A DNA stretch of 12,689 nt from JBLHKS01 sp047620505 (GTDB lineage Bacteria; Verrucomicrobiota; Verrucomicrobiia; Verrucomicrobiales; DEV007), in NCBI GenBank assembly GCA_047620505.1, contig JBLHKS010000202.1, positions 1 through 12,689 of the forward strand, given 5' to 3'. Below are positions 1 to 8,283 of the stretch, in pieces. The stretch's first letter is position 1, and each line of letters begins with the position of its first letter. The notes below the pieces were generated by a model. It saw only the letters and a program-made list of their open reading frames with translations. It did no database searches and had not been told where the DNA came from. A program made the translations under genes and the position numbers.

Positions 1-417
1 GCCTCGGCCTGATCTCGCGCCTCGCGCAGCGCGCTTTCAGTCTGTTTGCGCTCGATCGCGTAGCGGATCACCCGGCGCAAGACATTGGTGTCGAGGGCGC
101 CCTTGCAGAGAAAATCCTGAGCCCCGCGCCCCACGGCATCGACGCCCGCTTCTTCATCCTCATTCCCGGTCAGCACGATTACGGGCGTCCCAGGCGCTAG
201 CCCGATCACCTTGTCGATCCCCCGTCGGTCCCTTGCTGTCCGGCAAACCCATATCGAGCAAGACCAGATCGAAGCTCGCGGATCCGAGCTTCTCCAAGCC
301 ATCGCTGAGCAGCGTCTCGTGGGTCACCGTGAAACCTCCGCTAACGCCTCCCATGCGCAGCTTCCGCCCGATCAGGTGGGCGTCGTCCTCGTTGTCCTCA
401 ATCAGTAAAATATTCAC
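1..417 (-). CDS. Receiver-domain protein, probably response regulator/kinase hybrid; 3' end outside window, frameshifted
   Basis: This is the last visible gene of the minus-strand signalling operon and it runs off the left edge. It starts with GTG at 417, 19 nt after the stop of the preceding receiver gene; an in-frame TGA just upstream excludes a longer start. The N-terminus is a receiver domain: acidic pocket in ILLIEDNEDD (residues 3-12) and phosphoacceptor Asp55 in LVLLDMGLPD. After DSKG the uncorrected frame becomes non-receiver sequence and stops at 160. One base earlier in the five-C run at 219-223, the other frame resumes a textbook receiver (IDKVIGLAPGTPVIVLTGNE, then the DFLCKG lysine) and continues through RYAIERKQTESALREARDQA to the window edge. 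That last stretch resembles the linker that precedes PAS or kinase domains in hybrid proteins. A one-base insertion, genuine or a sequencing error, is the simplest reading. The downstream domains cannot be seen. Confidence 0.8.
219..223 (-). other. Probable one-base insertion in a five-base homopolymer (frameshift in receiver gene)
   Basis: There are five C residues on the plus strand (five G in the coding sense). With four, the frame runs from DSKGPTG straight into IDKVIGLAPGTPVIVLTG, the expected receiver continuation. With five, the protein stops about 20 codons later. A homopolymer is a common place for both replication slippage and sequencing error. Confidence 0.75.
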
Positions 418-436
418 GATGCACGCAATTCAATCC

Positions 437-886
437 TTAGACTTCGACCGGCACATCCGGGGGAAAGTGGATCGCGATCACGAATTTTTCCAGCATTTGC
501 ACCACCTTGATAAAGTCCTGGCCGGCATCTGACTTGACGAGGTAGCCCGCCACGTTGTTTCCATAGGCCGCGACCTTGTCGCGATCGTCGTCCGAAGTTG
601 TGAGAACAAAAACGATGCTCGGCTTCAGCTCTGGATCCTTGCGGATTTCCGCGAGAAACTCCAAACCGTTCATCCGAGGCATGTTGATATCCAGCAGGAT
701 GATGTAGGGGCGCGGCAGGCGCGAATGTCCACCCTCGCCGCGGAGAATCTTCAGAGCTTCCACCCCGTCGAGGGCATGCGTCAGACGATTGCCGATGCTT
801 TGTTTAGCTAAACCGCGTTTGATGGCTCGGGCGTCAATCTCGTCGTCCTCGACAAGCAGGATTTGAATCACGGTGTCCATGGTCAT
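437..886 (-). CDS. Single-domain response regulator (Rcp1/CheY-like receiver)
   Basis: This is a 149-residue stand-alone receiver with no output domain, probably accepting phosphate from the histidine kinase encoded just upstream. Visible features are the acidic pair in LLVEDDEID (Asp14/Asp15), phosphoacceptor Asp66 in IILLDINMPRMNG, the conserved Thr in VLTTSDDD (96-97) and Lys118 in GYLVKSD. The length and the LLVEDDEID start fit the Rcp1 class of receivers that partner phytochrome-like kinases with a FAYVASHDL H-box, which is the H-box type in this operon. I place the start at 886 because that ATG overlaps the TGA of the upstream kinase (ATGA), which implies translational coupling. A longer frame reaches 922 but would lie inside the kinase gene, and its extra residues do not look like receiver sequence. 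It most likely relays phosphate to another protein or acts by protein contact; no target is visible. Confidence 0.92.
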   Translation of the reverse strand: MTMDTVIQILLVEDDEIDARAIKRGLAKQSIGNRLTHALDGVEALKILRGEGGHSRLPRPYIILLDINMPRMNGLEFLAEIRKDPELKPSIVFVLTTSDDDRDKVAAYGNNVAGYLVKSDAGQDFIKVVQMLEKFVIAIHFPPDVPVEV

Positions 887-2538
887 TTCGGTTTCGTCTC
901 GGGTTGATTGGTTTTCGGCCAAGTAAAATGAAACGTCGTTCCCTCGCCAAGTGCGCTTTCAATAGTGATCCCTCCACCATGGACTTCGAGTGTTTTTTTC
1001 ACCATCGCCAGCCCCATGCCGCTGCCTTCCACCTCGTCTCGCGATTTGAGGGTCTGGAACATTTCGAATATGCGTTCCTGAAACTCTTTGGCGATCCCTG
1101 GCCCGTCGTCGGCGATGGCGAACTGGTGGAATTCGTCATCATCGGCGCTGGAGGAAATTTGAATCAGCCCATCGTCGCGGTCGTGATGCTTGATCGCATT
1201 GGAAATGAGGTTGCCGAAAACACGGTTCAGCGCTCCGCGCGGGGCACTGACCATCGGCAACTCCGACTCGACGCGAATCGTGAATTTCTCCGGCACATCC
1301 AGCGTCGCGGACAAATCCCCGACTAACTCCGCGACATCGATCGATTCGGCGCTGCCCTCCTTGCGGCCGACCCGCGAATATTGAAGCAGAGAATCCAGCA
1401 GCTGCTCCATCCGCTTGACCCGTTCCTTGAGCAGTCCCAAATCCTTGCGCGACTCTTCCGGCAACGCATCGCCAGCATCCTCGCTGATCCACTGAGCCAG
1501 GTTATCGATCGCCCGGAGCGGGCTTTTTAAATCGTGGGAAGCGACGTAAGCGAAGTTATCCAGCTCCTTGTTTGAATTCTTAAGTTCAATGTTAAATTTC
1601 TCCGCGCGTTTCACGGCCGCTTGCGCTTCTTCCATCAGGCCCACCGCCGCGTACTCCGAACGTTCGAGATCCGCAGTGCGCTCGCCGACGCGGGCTTCCA
1701 GTTCGGTGACGCTCTCATCCGCGCGCCGATAGAGGTGAAACATGCTGATCAGCAGGCCGGTCAGAACGAGGATGTAGCTGACCTTTTTCAGCATGTGCGC
1801 CGCATCGAACATGAAATCGAAAACCTCGCCCGAAAACGACATGAACATCGTCTGCCCCATGAACCCGACGATAAGCGAGAGCATCAGCCAATGCTCGAAA
1901 GCGTCCTCTTTCCAGAGGCCCTTTCGCCAGTAGCCGATCAAGGCGAGGAGAAAGAACAGCGCCGGGGCAAACTCTTCCGGCCGGGGAAAATAGAGTTCCG
2001 GGAAATAAGCCCTCGGCAGCGGAACAAAGGCGAAGAAAAGGAAGCTCAGCAAGGTGAGAATCCCGGTCGAGGTGTAAATCAGCCGTTCGCTGATTTTACC
2101 GGCTTCACCCAATTGTTGCTCGCGCCGCCAGGCGAGATAACTGAACCAAAGCAGCAGAGACAGAAAAATTCGTGAAGCAATCCAACTCCACGGGATCAGC
2201 GAGCCCAGCCCGGATGGAAAAAGGGAGGAAAAGGCCGAAGAAGTGACGACCGCGTGGTAGCCATCGAGGAAGGCGGTCCCGAGGAAAGCCGTGCCGATGA
2301 AGAGAAAAGTGTTCGTGCGCCGACTGTAAAAGCGCAGAATCGCCATGATGCCCACGCCCAAGGCCAGCAGCGTCGCCGCCACTTCCATCAGAGTGTGCAA
2401 CTGCACGGAGCCTTTCCAAGAGACTCCTCTCAGAAGGAGGAACGCCAAAAACAGCCCGATAAACAGTCCGAAATAGATTCGCGCGCGCCGATGCATTTTC
2501 CCCACGGATTCGAGCGTATCAGATGGGGTCTTTTCCAT
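883..2538 (-). CDS. Membrane sensor histidine kinase with MASE3-like sensor domain
   Basis: This is a 551-residue integral-membrane histidine kinase, with its catalytic part presumably cytoplasmic. Residues about 21-270 hold hydrophobic helices. From QLHTLMEVAATLLALG through FLFIGTAFLGTAFLDGYHAV to WSWIASRIF they resemble the MASE3 sensory domain. A coiled coil follows (about 272-325). The HisKA box is FAYVASHDLKSPLRA with phospho-His335. The ATPase domain has the N box NLISNAIKHH (443-452), G1 DDGPGIA (477-483), the F box, and G2 GSGMGLA (505-511). I take ATG 2538 as the start; it lies 8 nt after the corrected stop of the upstream trifunctional gene. An in-frame ATG at 2496 is a possible alternative. 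The stop overlaps the start of the receiver gene (ATGA). Because of a one-base insertion at about 2635, this gene is currently in frame with the upstream kinase, which I read as an artefact. The ligand of the sensor is unknown. Confidence 0.88.
   Translation of the reverse strand: MEKTPSDTLESVGKMHRRARIYFGLFIGLFLAFLLLRGVSWKGSVQLHTLMEVAATLLALGVGIMAILRFYSRRTNTFLFIGTAFLGTAFLDGYHAVVTSSAFSSLFPSGLGSLIPWSWIASRIFLSLLLWFSYLAWRREQQLGEAGKISERLIYTSTGILTLLSFLFFAFVPLPRAYFPELYFPRPEEFAPALFFLLALIGYWRKGLWKEDAFEHWLMLSLIVGFMGQTMFMSFSGEVFDFMFDAAHMLKKVSYILVLTGLLISMFHLYRRADESVTELEARVGERTADLERSEYAAVGLMEEAQAAVKRAEKFNIELKNSNKELDNFAYVASHDLKSPLRAIDNLAQWISEDAGDALPEESRKDLGLLKERVKRMEQLLDSLLQYSRVGRKEGSAESIDVAELVGDLSATLDVPEKFTIRVESELPMVSAPRGALNRVFGNLISNAIKHHDRDDGLIQISSSADDDEFHQFAIADDGPGIAKEFQERIFEMFQTLKSRDEVEGSGMGLAMVKKTLEVHGGGITIESALGEGTTFHFTWPKTNQPETKPK
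2344..2523. repeat. Copy A of a duplicated segment (5' end of the MASE3 kinase gene)
   Basis: This stretch encodes the first membrane helices of the intact MASE3 histidine kinase. It is repeated in the same orientation at 7809-7982 with roughly 80-85% identity judged by eye. The two copies differ by a 12-bp gap (four codons) and a 6-bp insertion, both multiples of three. The two copies bracket the trifunctional kinase gene. Confidence 0.85.
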
Positions 2539-2546
2539 AAAGCATT

Positions 2547-5500
2547 TTATTCTTCGATCTGGCTCGACGTGATCGTGAAACGGAACGTGCTCCCCTGGCC
2601 TTCCTCCGATTCCAACCAGATCCGCCCGCCGTGCGCGCTGCGCGATCCGCCGGCAAACCGCGAGCCCAATGCCGGTGCCGGGAAATTCCTTTTCTGTGTG
2701 CAGGCGCCGGAAAATCTCGAAAACTCCCTCCCGATGCTCAGGCGCAATGCCGATGCCGTTGTCGCGAACCGCGATCGTCCATCCGTCGTCGTCGGCGCGC
2801 TCCGCCGAAACGTGAACCGCCGGAGGTTCGGACCCGTGATATTTCAACCCGTTGCCAATCAAGTTCTGCAGAATCTGGGCCAATTGCGCCACGTCGCCGT
2901 TCACCACCGGAAGCTCGTCCCGGGTCACCGTCCCGCCGCTGTCCATGATCGCCCCCTCCAGCAACGACACCGCGTCTTCGAACACGTCTTCCAACGCTAC
3001 CGGCGCGAACGACCGGGATTGCGAGTCGATCCGTGAAAACTCCAGCAGATCTTTGATCAAGGTCCGCATCCGTTGACAGCCTTGGACGATCCGATCGATA
3101 TAAGTGTTGGCTTTTTCATCCAGCGCCGCTCCGTACTTGGTTTGGAGGAACTCGGAAAAACTCGACACCGCCCGCAGTGGCGATTGAAGATCGTGCGACG
3201 CGACATAGGCAAATTGCTGCAACTCCAGATTGCTCGCTTCAAGCGCTTCGTTCGATCGCGCCAACTCGATCGTCCGCTGCTGGACGCGCTGCTCCAGTTC
3301 TTCGTAGAGCCCCGCGTTCTCCAATGAAATTGAGATCTGAGTGAGGAGAACATCCAGAATTCCCAATCGGTCCTCGGTAAAAACACCCCCGGTCAGATTA
3401 TTCTCCAAATAGATCATTCCGACGAGGCTCTCCCGCGATAGAATTGGCGCACAAAGAATCGAGAGATCGTCGCCTCCGTGAAAATACGGGTCGGCCACGA
3501 ACGGCTCGGAGAAATTGCGCGAATCGACAATCAACGGCTGTTTTCCGTTGATCACGTAATTCAGAACGGTAGCCGGGCAATCCTGGAAGTCGTCAAGCCG
3601 ACGCTCCCGGTCCCGATCGACGATCGTATGGCCGACGGGCCCATCCGCCTTCGCGTCCGCCTCGACGAACCAGCCTTCCTCCTTGCACAGCAAAAGCACG
3701 CCCCGATCGGCGCCGACATTCTCCATCACAATCGAAAGCATCGACTCGATCAAATCGTTCCAAGCCACCTTGCGGGAGATGGCCTGAGCGGCCTTGTAAA
3801 TCGATTCGAGATCGAGCTGATAACTACTTACCATTCCAGTTTGCGCCGAGGCGGTCGCGGTCCGCGGGATTTGTTTCCGCGCCAGTTTTGGAAACTCCGT
3901 CTGAAGCTGCTCCAGTTTTCCTTCGACTCCCCAGTTCTCGTAATGTCGGTAGGCTTCCTGCAGGTCCAGCATTGCGTAAGAGCCCTGCTTTAGCTCCAGC
4001 CAAAACCTGCCCTTCAATTCTAAGGCGAGTGCTACGTTATTAATGAATCCAAATTCCTTAGCTGAGTCGATCGCTTCATCATAGAGCGCCAGGGTTTGTG
4101 TCAGCTCACCGCCTTCGAACCGGGATCTCTCCGCCTGTATTAATAGATGCTTATGAAGGAAATTATCCGGACAGTGTTTAGACCATGACTCGATATCTTT
4201 GGAATAGCGGTTGAAACACTGAAGCATCCGGTGCTGGCGTTCAGCATCAGCTTCGTCCCGATACGTCCCTGCGATGATGAGACAGCTATAAAAATAGGCC
4301 TCGCCGACTTTGATCTGGGACGGCACGCCTTCGCCAACAATGTCGGATTTATCAAAAACTGCCTTCGCGAGGTCCAAATGGCGGTAAAGAAAGAGGCTCC
4401 GCAATTTCGCCGAATAAAACCACGCCTCCACGATCGGTAACTTGCCGAGCCCGCTCAGAAGCTCTTCTTCGTTCAGGTGCTCGCAATCGAAAGTATTCGA
4501 AGCGGCGGTCTGTCCGAGAAGATTGAGGAGAGCGACGTAGCCGCCGGGCAGAAAGAAACTCTTCAGCCCCACCTCGGCCCTGCTTCGGAGAAATTCGAAA
4601 TACTTTTCGCCTTCCGCGGCAACTTCCGGGGTCGGCTTGCCCTCGATCAACAAATTGGATATTATATTGGCCGCTCCGTAAACCGCATAGGTCCAATCGC
4701 CGCCTTCGATGCTATACATGTAGCCCTTGCGAAACAACGCGGTCGACGATCCGACGTGCCGCGTCCAGTGATTGACAAAGATCGCGAAATTGAAATAAAC
4801 CTTGCCGCGCATCTCAACATTCTCGTAGCGCTCGGACAATCTGACGCCGAGATCGCCGTATTTCCATCCCTCTTCAAACTCGCCCAAACGAAGGGAGCAG
4901 ACATAACCGTATTGAACGTAGGCGAACGCCGCGAACTCGGAATTTCCGAAGCGTAAACTCAGGTTCGTCATTTTGATCGAACACCACTGAACGATGCCGT
5001 CTCTCGAAACCAGATACGCGCTCATCCACATCCCGGCGAGGATGCGAAGTTTGGCCAGCGTCTCCCCGGAATCCAAATCCGCCGCCGCCAGCAGCTGCTC
5101 AATGTCGCGGCCGTCCAGGTATTCAGGAGTCTGCCGGAGTTCTTCAACAATGGAGGCTTCGAGCGCGTCCTCACTTGCCGGAAAATCCTCGCCCAACAAC
5201 GCCAGAGCCTTCTTTTGCACATCGATGGCTCGGTCGTAGTCGCCTTGCAGATGATAATCCTCCATCTGAACCATCCGCGCGCGCACTTCGTCCATCGGCG
5301 CGGTTACGTTCGCCAGCAGAATCGGATAGATCGTTTCAGATTGCTCAAACTCGCCAATGATATAGAGGCTTTTCGCCAGATTCAGATGAATCCGGAACGC
5401 CAAATCATAGTGAGCTTCAAACGCGTTTTCCGGCAGCAACGCCCTCCCCTGGGCAAAATACTCCGCGGATGCCTGGTAGGCGGCCGCGTCGCGCGCTTTG

Positions 5501-7776
5501 ACACCTGCGTTGGCGTTGAGTTCCGCGATACTCAATCGCTCGCTGGACGCGTCCACCACCGGCAGCGCCTTGTTGAGGTGGCTTACGATCTCGAAGAGCC
5601 GCTCATCGGGATCGCCGGACTCTTTGGAGTCTTCGTCCAACAGCCGGCCAATCTGGAAGTGGATCGCGGGCCGCTCATCCGCCGGAATCAGCGAGTAAGC
5701 CGCCTGTTGGACGCGGTCGTGCTGAAACTTGAAACTGATCGTCCCTCCATCGATATCGACAATCCCTACTTTCTTATATTCATCATTCTCGGAGCGGATC
5801 AAACCGGTCTGAATCGCCGGCTTCACCCAGTCGAGGATCTCGACGATGTTCGAATCGGATTTGAGGATGATCGACAAGGTTCGAAGGTCGAATTCGTTGC
5901 CGATGCAGGCGGCGAATTTCAAGACATTCTGCGTTTCCTCGCTGAAATCGCGGAGCTGGTCCGCCATGAATTCGACAACGTTTTCGGTAATGTTCTGGTC
6001 GTCGATTTTCCGAATATCCCAGTGCCAGCCGGAATCGGAGTGAGACAACAGTCCGCGGCTGTGCAGATTCTTGAAAAACTCCGTGGCGAAGAACGCGTTG
6101 CCTTGGGTTTTACGGCAGATAATCTCGACCAGATCCCGGACCTCGTCTTTTGGAAGCACGAGGGAGTCGGAAACGAGGCTGGACAGGTTGGCCGGAGTCA
6201 AGTTGCCCAAATGGACGATATCGTAGGATTTGCCCGCCTTGTCCAACTCACCAAGCATGAGGGTCAACGGATGGCTCGCCTCCACTTCGTTATCCCGGTA
6301 GGCCCCGACGAGGTGCAACCCTTCGATCTTCGCGCCAAGCAGTATAAGTTTTAAAAATCCAAGAGATGCCTGATCGATCCATTGAAGGTCGTCGAGAAAT
6401 AATACCAGAGGTACTTCCGGCCCGCAGATTTCCTCGAGGAACGTCAGGAGAACCTGGTTGAAGCGGTTTTTCGCGGCTTGAGGATCGGCGGCGGGGACGG
6501 CTGGTTGGGGGCCGATGATATCTTCGATCTTTGGCGTGATCTCAATTAGAACCTGACCGTTGTTGCCGGCGGCGCGCTGGATTCTTTCCTTCCATTCCTG
6601 GAGACGTCCGGCGGATTCGGCCAGAAGTTGATCGCAGAATCCGTTCAGCGCATAAGACAGTGCCGAGTACGGAACATCGCGTTGAAATTGATCGTATTTT
6701 CCGCTGATGTAGCGACCGCGCGCGGCGGCGAGGGGCCGGTAAAGCTCTTGAACCAACGAGGATTTGCCAACCCCGGAATATCCGCTGACGAGACTCAAGA
6801 CCATTTCGCCTTGCCGGACGCGCTCGAACGATCGGACGAGCTTGTCGATATCCGTTTCCCGTCCGTAGAGCTTGGATGGGATCAGGAAGCGGTCGGAGCG
6901 GTCGTCCCGGGCCAGAGTGAAATCCTCGACGCTTCCTTTTTCGCGAAGTTGAGCCAGGACTTCGCTCAGATCCCGCTCAATTCCGCGAGCGCTTTGGTAA
7001 CGGTTTTCAGCGTTTTTCTCCAGCAGCTTGAGAACGAGTTTGCCCAGCATTTCCGGTATGGCTGGATTGACGCGGGTTGGCGCCGGTGGAGTTTTCGCGA
7101 TATGCGCGTGAATCAGTTCCAGAGAATCGTCGCTTTCGAAGGGCCGCCTGCCGACGAAGATTTCATACAGCGTTACGCCGAGTGAATAGAAGTCGGTTCG
7201 AAAATCCACCGGCCGATTCATTCGGCCGGTTTGTTCCGGCGACATGTAGGCCAGATTGCCGTCCAGTTTATTCGGCGAATCCGGAAGGACGAGATCTTTG
7301 TCCAACAAGCTGGAGATGCCGAAATCGATGATTTTAACCTGATTCGTGGTGCGATTCCAGATGACGTTGGAGCTGCTGATATCTTTGTGGGCAATTCGAT
7401 TGTCGTGAATCCCGGCGAGCCCGCGGCAGACGGAAATGCCGACTTCGAGCGCCTCCAAAAGCGGCAACGGCCCTTGTTCGAGTTCGATCCAAGCGCTGAG
7501 ACTCTGCGCGCCAATGTCTTCGACCTGCAGCGCGACCACGTTGTCTCGATCGATCAAATCGAAGATTTTGGCGACGTAGGGCGAGTCGATCCGTTTGGCG
7601 ATCGCATACTCCTGATGGAAGCGGACAATCTCCTTTTGAGAAGGCGAATCGGCCTTGAGCACCTTCAGAACTGACCCTTCGCCCGCGCTCCGCCGGGTTC
7701 TGAAAATCACCGAATTCGGGCTCTCGTAGACTTGCTCCGTGATTTCATACCCTTCGATTTTTGGCAGCGCTTGCAT
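2547..7776 (-). CDS. Trifunctional Ser/Thr protein kinase / AAA ATPase / GAF histidine kinase (single frameshift near 3' end)
   Basis: This is a very large cytoplasmic signalling protein, 1742 residues after correcting one base. Order, counted from ATG 7776: a Ser/Thr kinase domain (about 10-275) with catalytic residues intact (Lys38, Glu56, HKD with Asp132, Asn137, DFG Asp151, then SPEQTGRMNRPVDFRTDFYS); a predicted ATPase with Walker A GYSGVGKSS (332-340) and Walker B LVLFLDDLQW (457-466); a long helical, TPR-like region (about 745-1295); GAF (about 1336-1486); HisKA with His1528 in FAYVASHDLQSPLRA; HATPase with Asn1642, DNGIGIA (1672-1678) and GTGIGLA (1700-1706). After the last Arg codon (2637-2635) one extra base shifts the frame. 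Removing it restores HGGRIWLESEEGQGSTFRFT and a stop at 2547. Size and order match the multidomain kinase family known from cyanobacteria, myxobacteria and the PVC group. An in-frame TTG at 7788 is a less likely start. Input signal and substrate are unknown. Confidence 0.9.
2633..2637 (-). other. Probable one-base insertion (frameshift site) in the trifunctional kinase gene
   Basis: On the minus strand the codons read CGG CGG ATC GCG CAG CGC, then one surplus G, then CAC GGC GGG CGG ATC TGG. With the surplus base the frame becomes RARRADLVGIGGRP, unlike any HATPase ending, and stays open into the next kinase gene. Without it the reading is RRIAQRHGGRIWLESEEG, the standard C-terminal motif of this kinase family. 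The third kinase in the window shows the comparable intact motif (RRIVERHGGEIRVESEAG). Confidence 0.82.
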
Positions 7777-7784
7777 GTTGGATT

Positions 7785-7955
7785 TCAAGTCTTAGGGATT
7801 TTCGTCTGCATGACGCCCACGCTCACGCCCAAGGCCAGGAGCGTCGCCGCGACTTCCATCAGCCTGTGAATTTGCACGGAGCCTTTCCAAGAAACTCTAC
7901 TCAGAAGGAGGAACCCCAAAAACAGCTCGAGATAGACTCGCGCCCGCCAATGCAT
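7785..7955 (-). pseudogene. Truncated N-terminal copy of the MASE3 histidine kinase (56 codons)
   Basis: The open frame begins at ATG 7955 and ends at TGA 7787-7785, just before the start of the trifunctional kinase gene (8-nt gap). It starts MHWRARVYLELFLGFLLLSR and continues VSWKGSVQIHRLMEVAATL, closely matching MHRRARIYFGLFIGLFLAF and VSWKGSVQLHTLMEVAATL of the intact kinase. Four codons of the first helix are missing, and after LALGVSVGVM the sequence is unrelated and stops. There is no histidine kinase domain. The simplest reading is the relic of a second copy of the kinase gene, most of which was lost. A two-helix small membrane protein is possible because the frame is still open and the differences preserve the protein, but nothing further supports a function. 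Its placement could couple translation to the downstream giant kinase. Confidence 0.75.
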
Positions 7956-7982
7956 TTTCCACACTCGCGAAAACGTGTCAGA
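7809..7982. repeat. Copy B of the duplicated segment (truncated)
   Basis: This is a direct repeat of 2344-2523. Shared landmarks on the plus strand are GCACGGAGCCTTTCCAAG, CTCAGAAGGAGGAAC and AATGCATTTTCC. Homology also covers codons just before the internal ATG (SDTFSRVWK here against SDTLESVGK in the intact gene), so the duplication reached upstream of that ATG. Homology ends near 7809, beyond which the sequence is unrelated. Confidence 0.85.
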
Positions 7983-7990
7983 AAGAACAA

Positions 7991-7996
7991 ATTATG
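7991..7996 (-). promoter_or_regulatory. Possible -10 element in an AT-rich patch upstream of the signalling operon
   Basis: The minus strand reads CATAAT, five of six matches to the -10 consensus, inside an AT-rich patch (about 7983-8010) between two degraded genes. It is the only clearly AT-rich stretch upstream of the operon that begins at 7776. No convincing -35 hexamer sits 16-18 bp upstream, so this is weak evidence. Confidence 0.2.
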
Positions 7997-8007
7997 AAAA
8001 TCAAATT

Positions 8008-8275
8008 TTAGTGAGGTCCGCCAAAAAATCGATCGAGCATGTTGGATAGGATTTTCAAGCTGGCTTTCCGGCCTTCAACTCGGCCTTCTTTCCGGCCCGT
8101 CTCAATGCCGTGGCGCTCGATGGAGGTTACGTAGGGCATGGTCTCACTTTCCTCGAAACCAGTAAATCTCGCTGACGTCGTTCGCGGTGTAGCCGCCTTC
8201 GTAAAGGCTAAGAATCAGGTCTTTCTTCGCCCGGTATCGCCTGCGGTCTTGACTGCCGCGATCTGCGCCCGCGGA
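8008..8275 (-). pseudogene. Remnant of an Rpn-family (PD-(D/E)XK nuclease/transposase-like) gene
   Basis: Two frames carry pieces of one protein. Upstream, about 8275-8144, the reading is YRAKKDLILSLYEGGYTANDVSEIYWF, ending at a TGA. In the next frame over, GFEESET leads into MPYVTSIERHGIETGRKEGR and ends at TAA 8010-8008; its last part alone is a 43-codon frame from ATG 8139. The order LYE-x-GY, then E-x-x-MPYVTSIER-x-GI-x-x-GR-x-EGR, matches the C-terminal half of Rpn/YhgA-type recombination-promoting nuclease (putative transposase) proteins as I know them. The section normally between the two pieces (about 20-25 residues) is missing. The N-terminal nuclease half is absent, because an intact kinase gene ends at 8284. 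The interval 7983-8283 holds nothing else I can recognise. Confidence 0.65.
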
Positions 8276-8283
8276 ATCTCAGC

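Noticed and set aside
2254..3036. Plus-strand open frame of 260 codons over the kinase junction
   Set aside because: Antisense shadow. Its similarity to the plus-strand frame at 7761-7997 is explained by the DNA duplication of the MASE3 5' end on the other strand.
5215..6354. Long plus-strand open frame (379 codons) antisense to the trifunctional kinase
   Set aside because: It is a shadow of the well-conserved minus-strand gene. The translation has no recognisable domain and is rich in the residues expected from reverse-complement codon bias.
7208..7230. Inverted repeat with 9-bp arms (ACCGGCCGA and TCGGCCGGT, 5-nt spacer)
   Set aside because: It encodes the conserved kinase motif TGRMNRPV; the symmetry follows from the Gly-Arg and Arg-Pro codons, so no separate function is needed.
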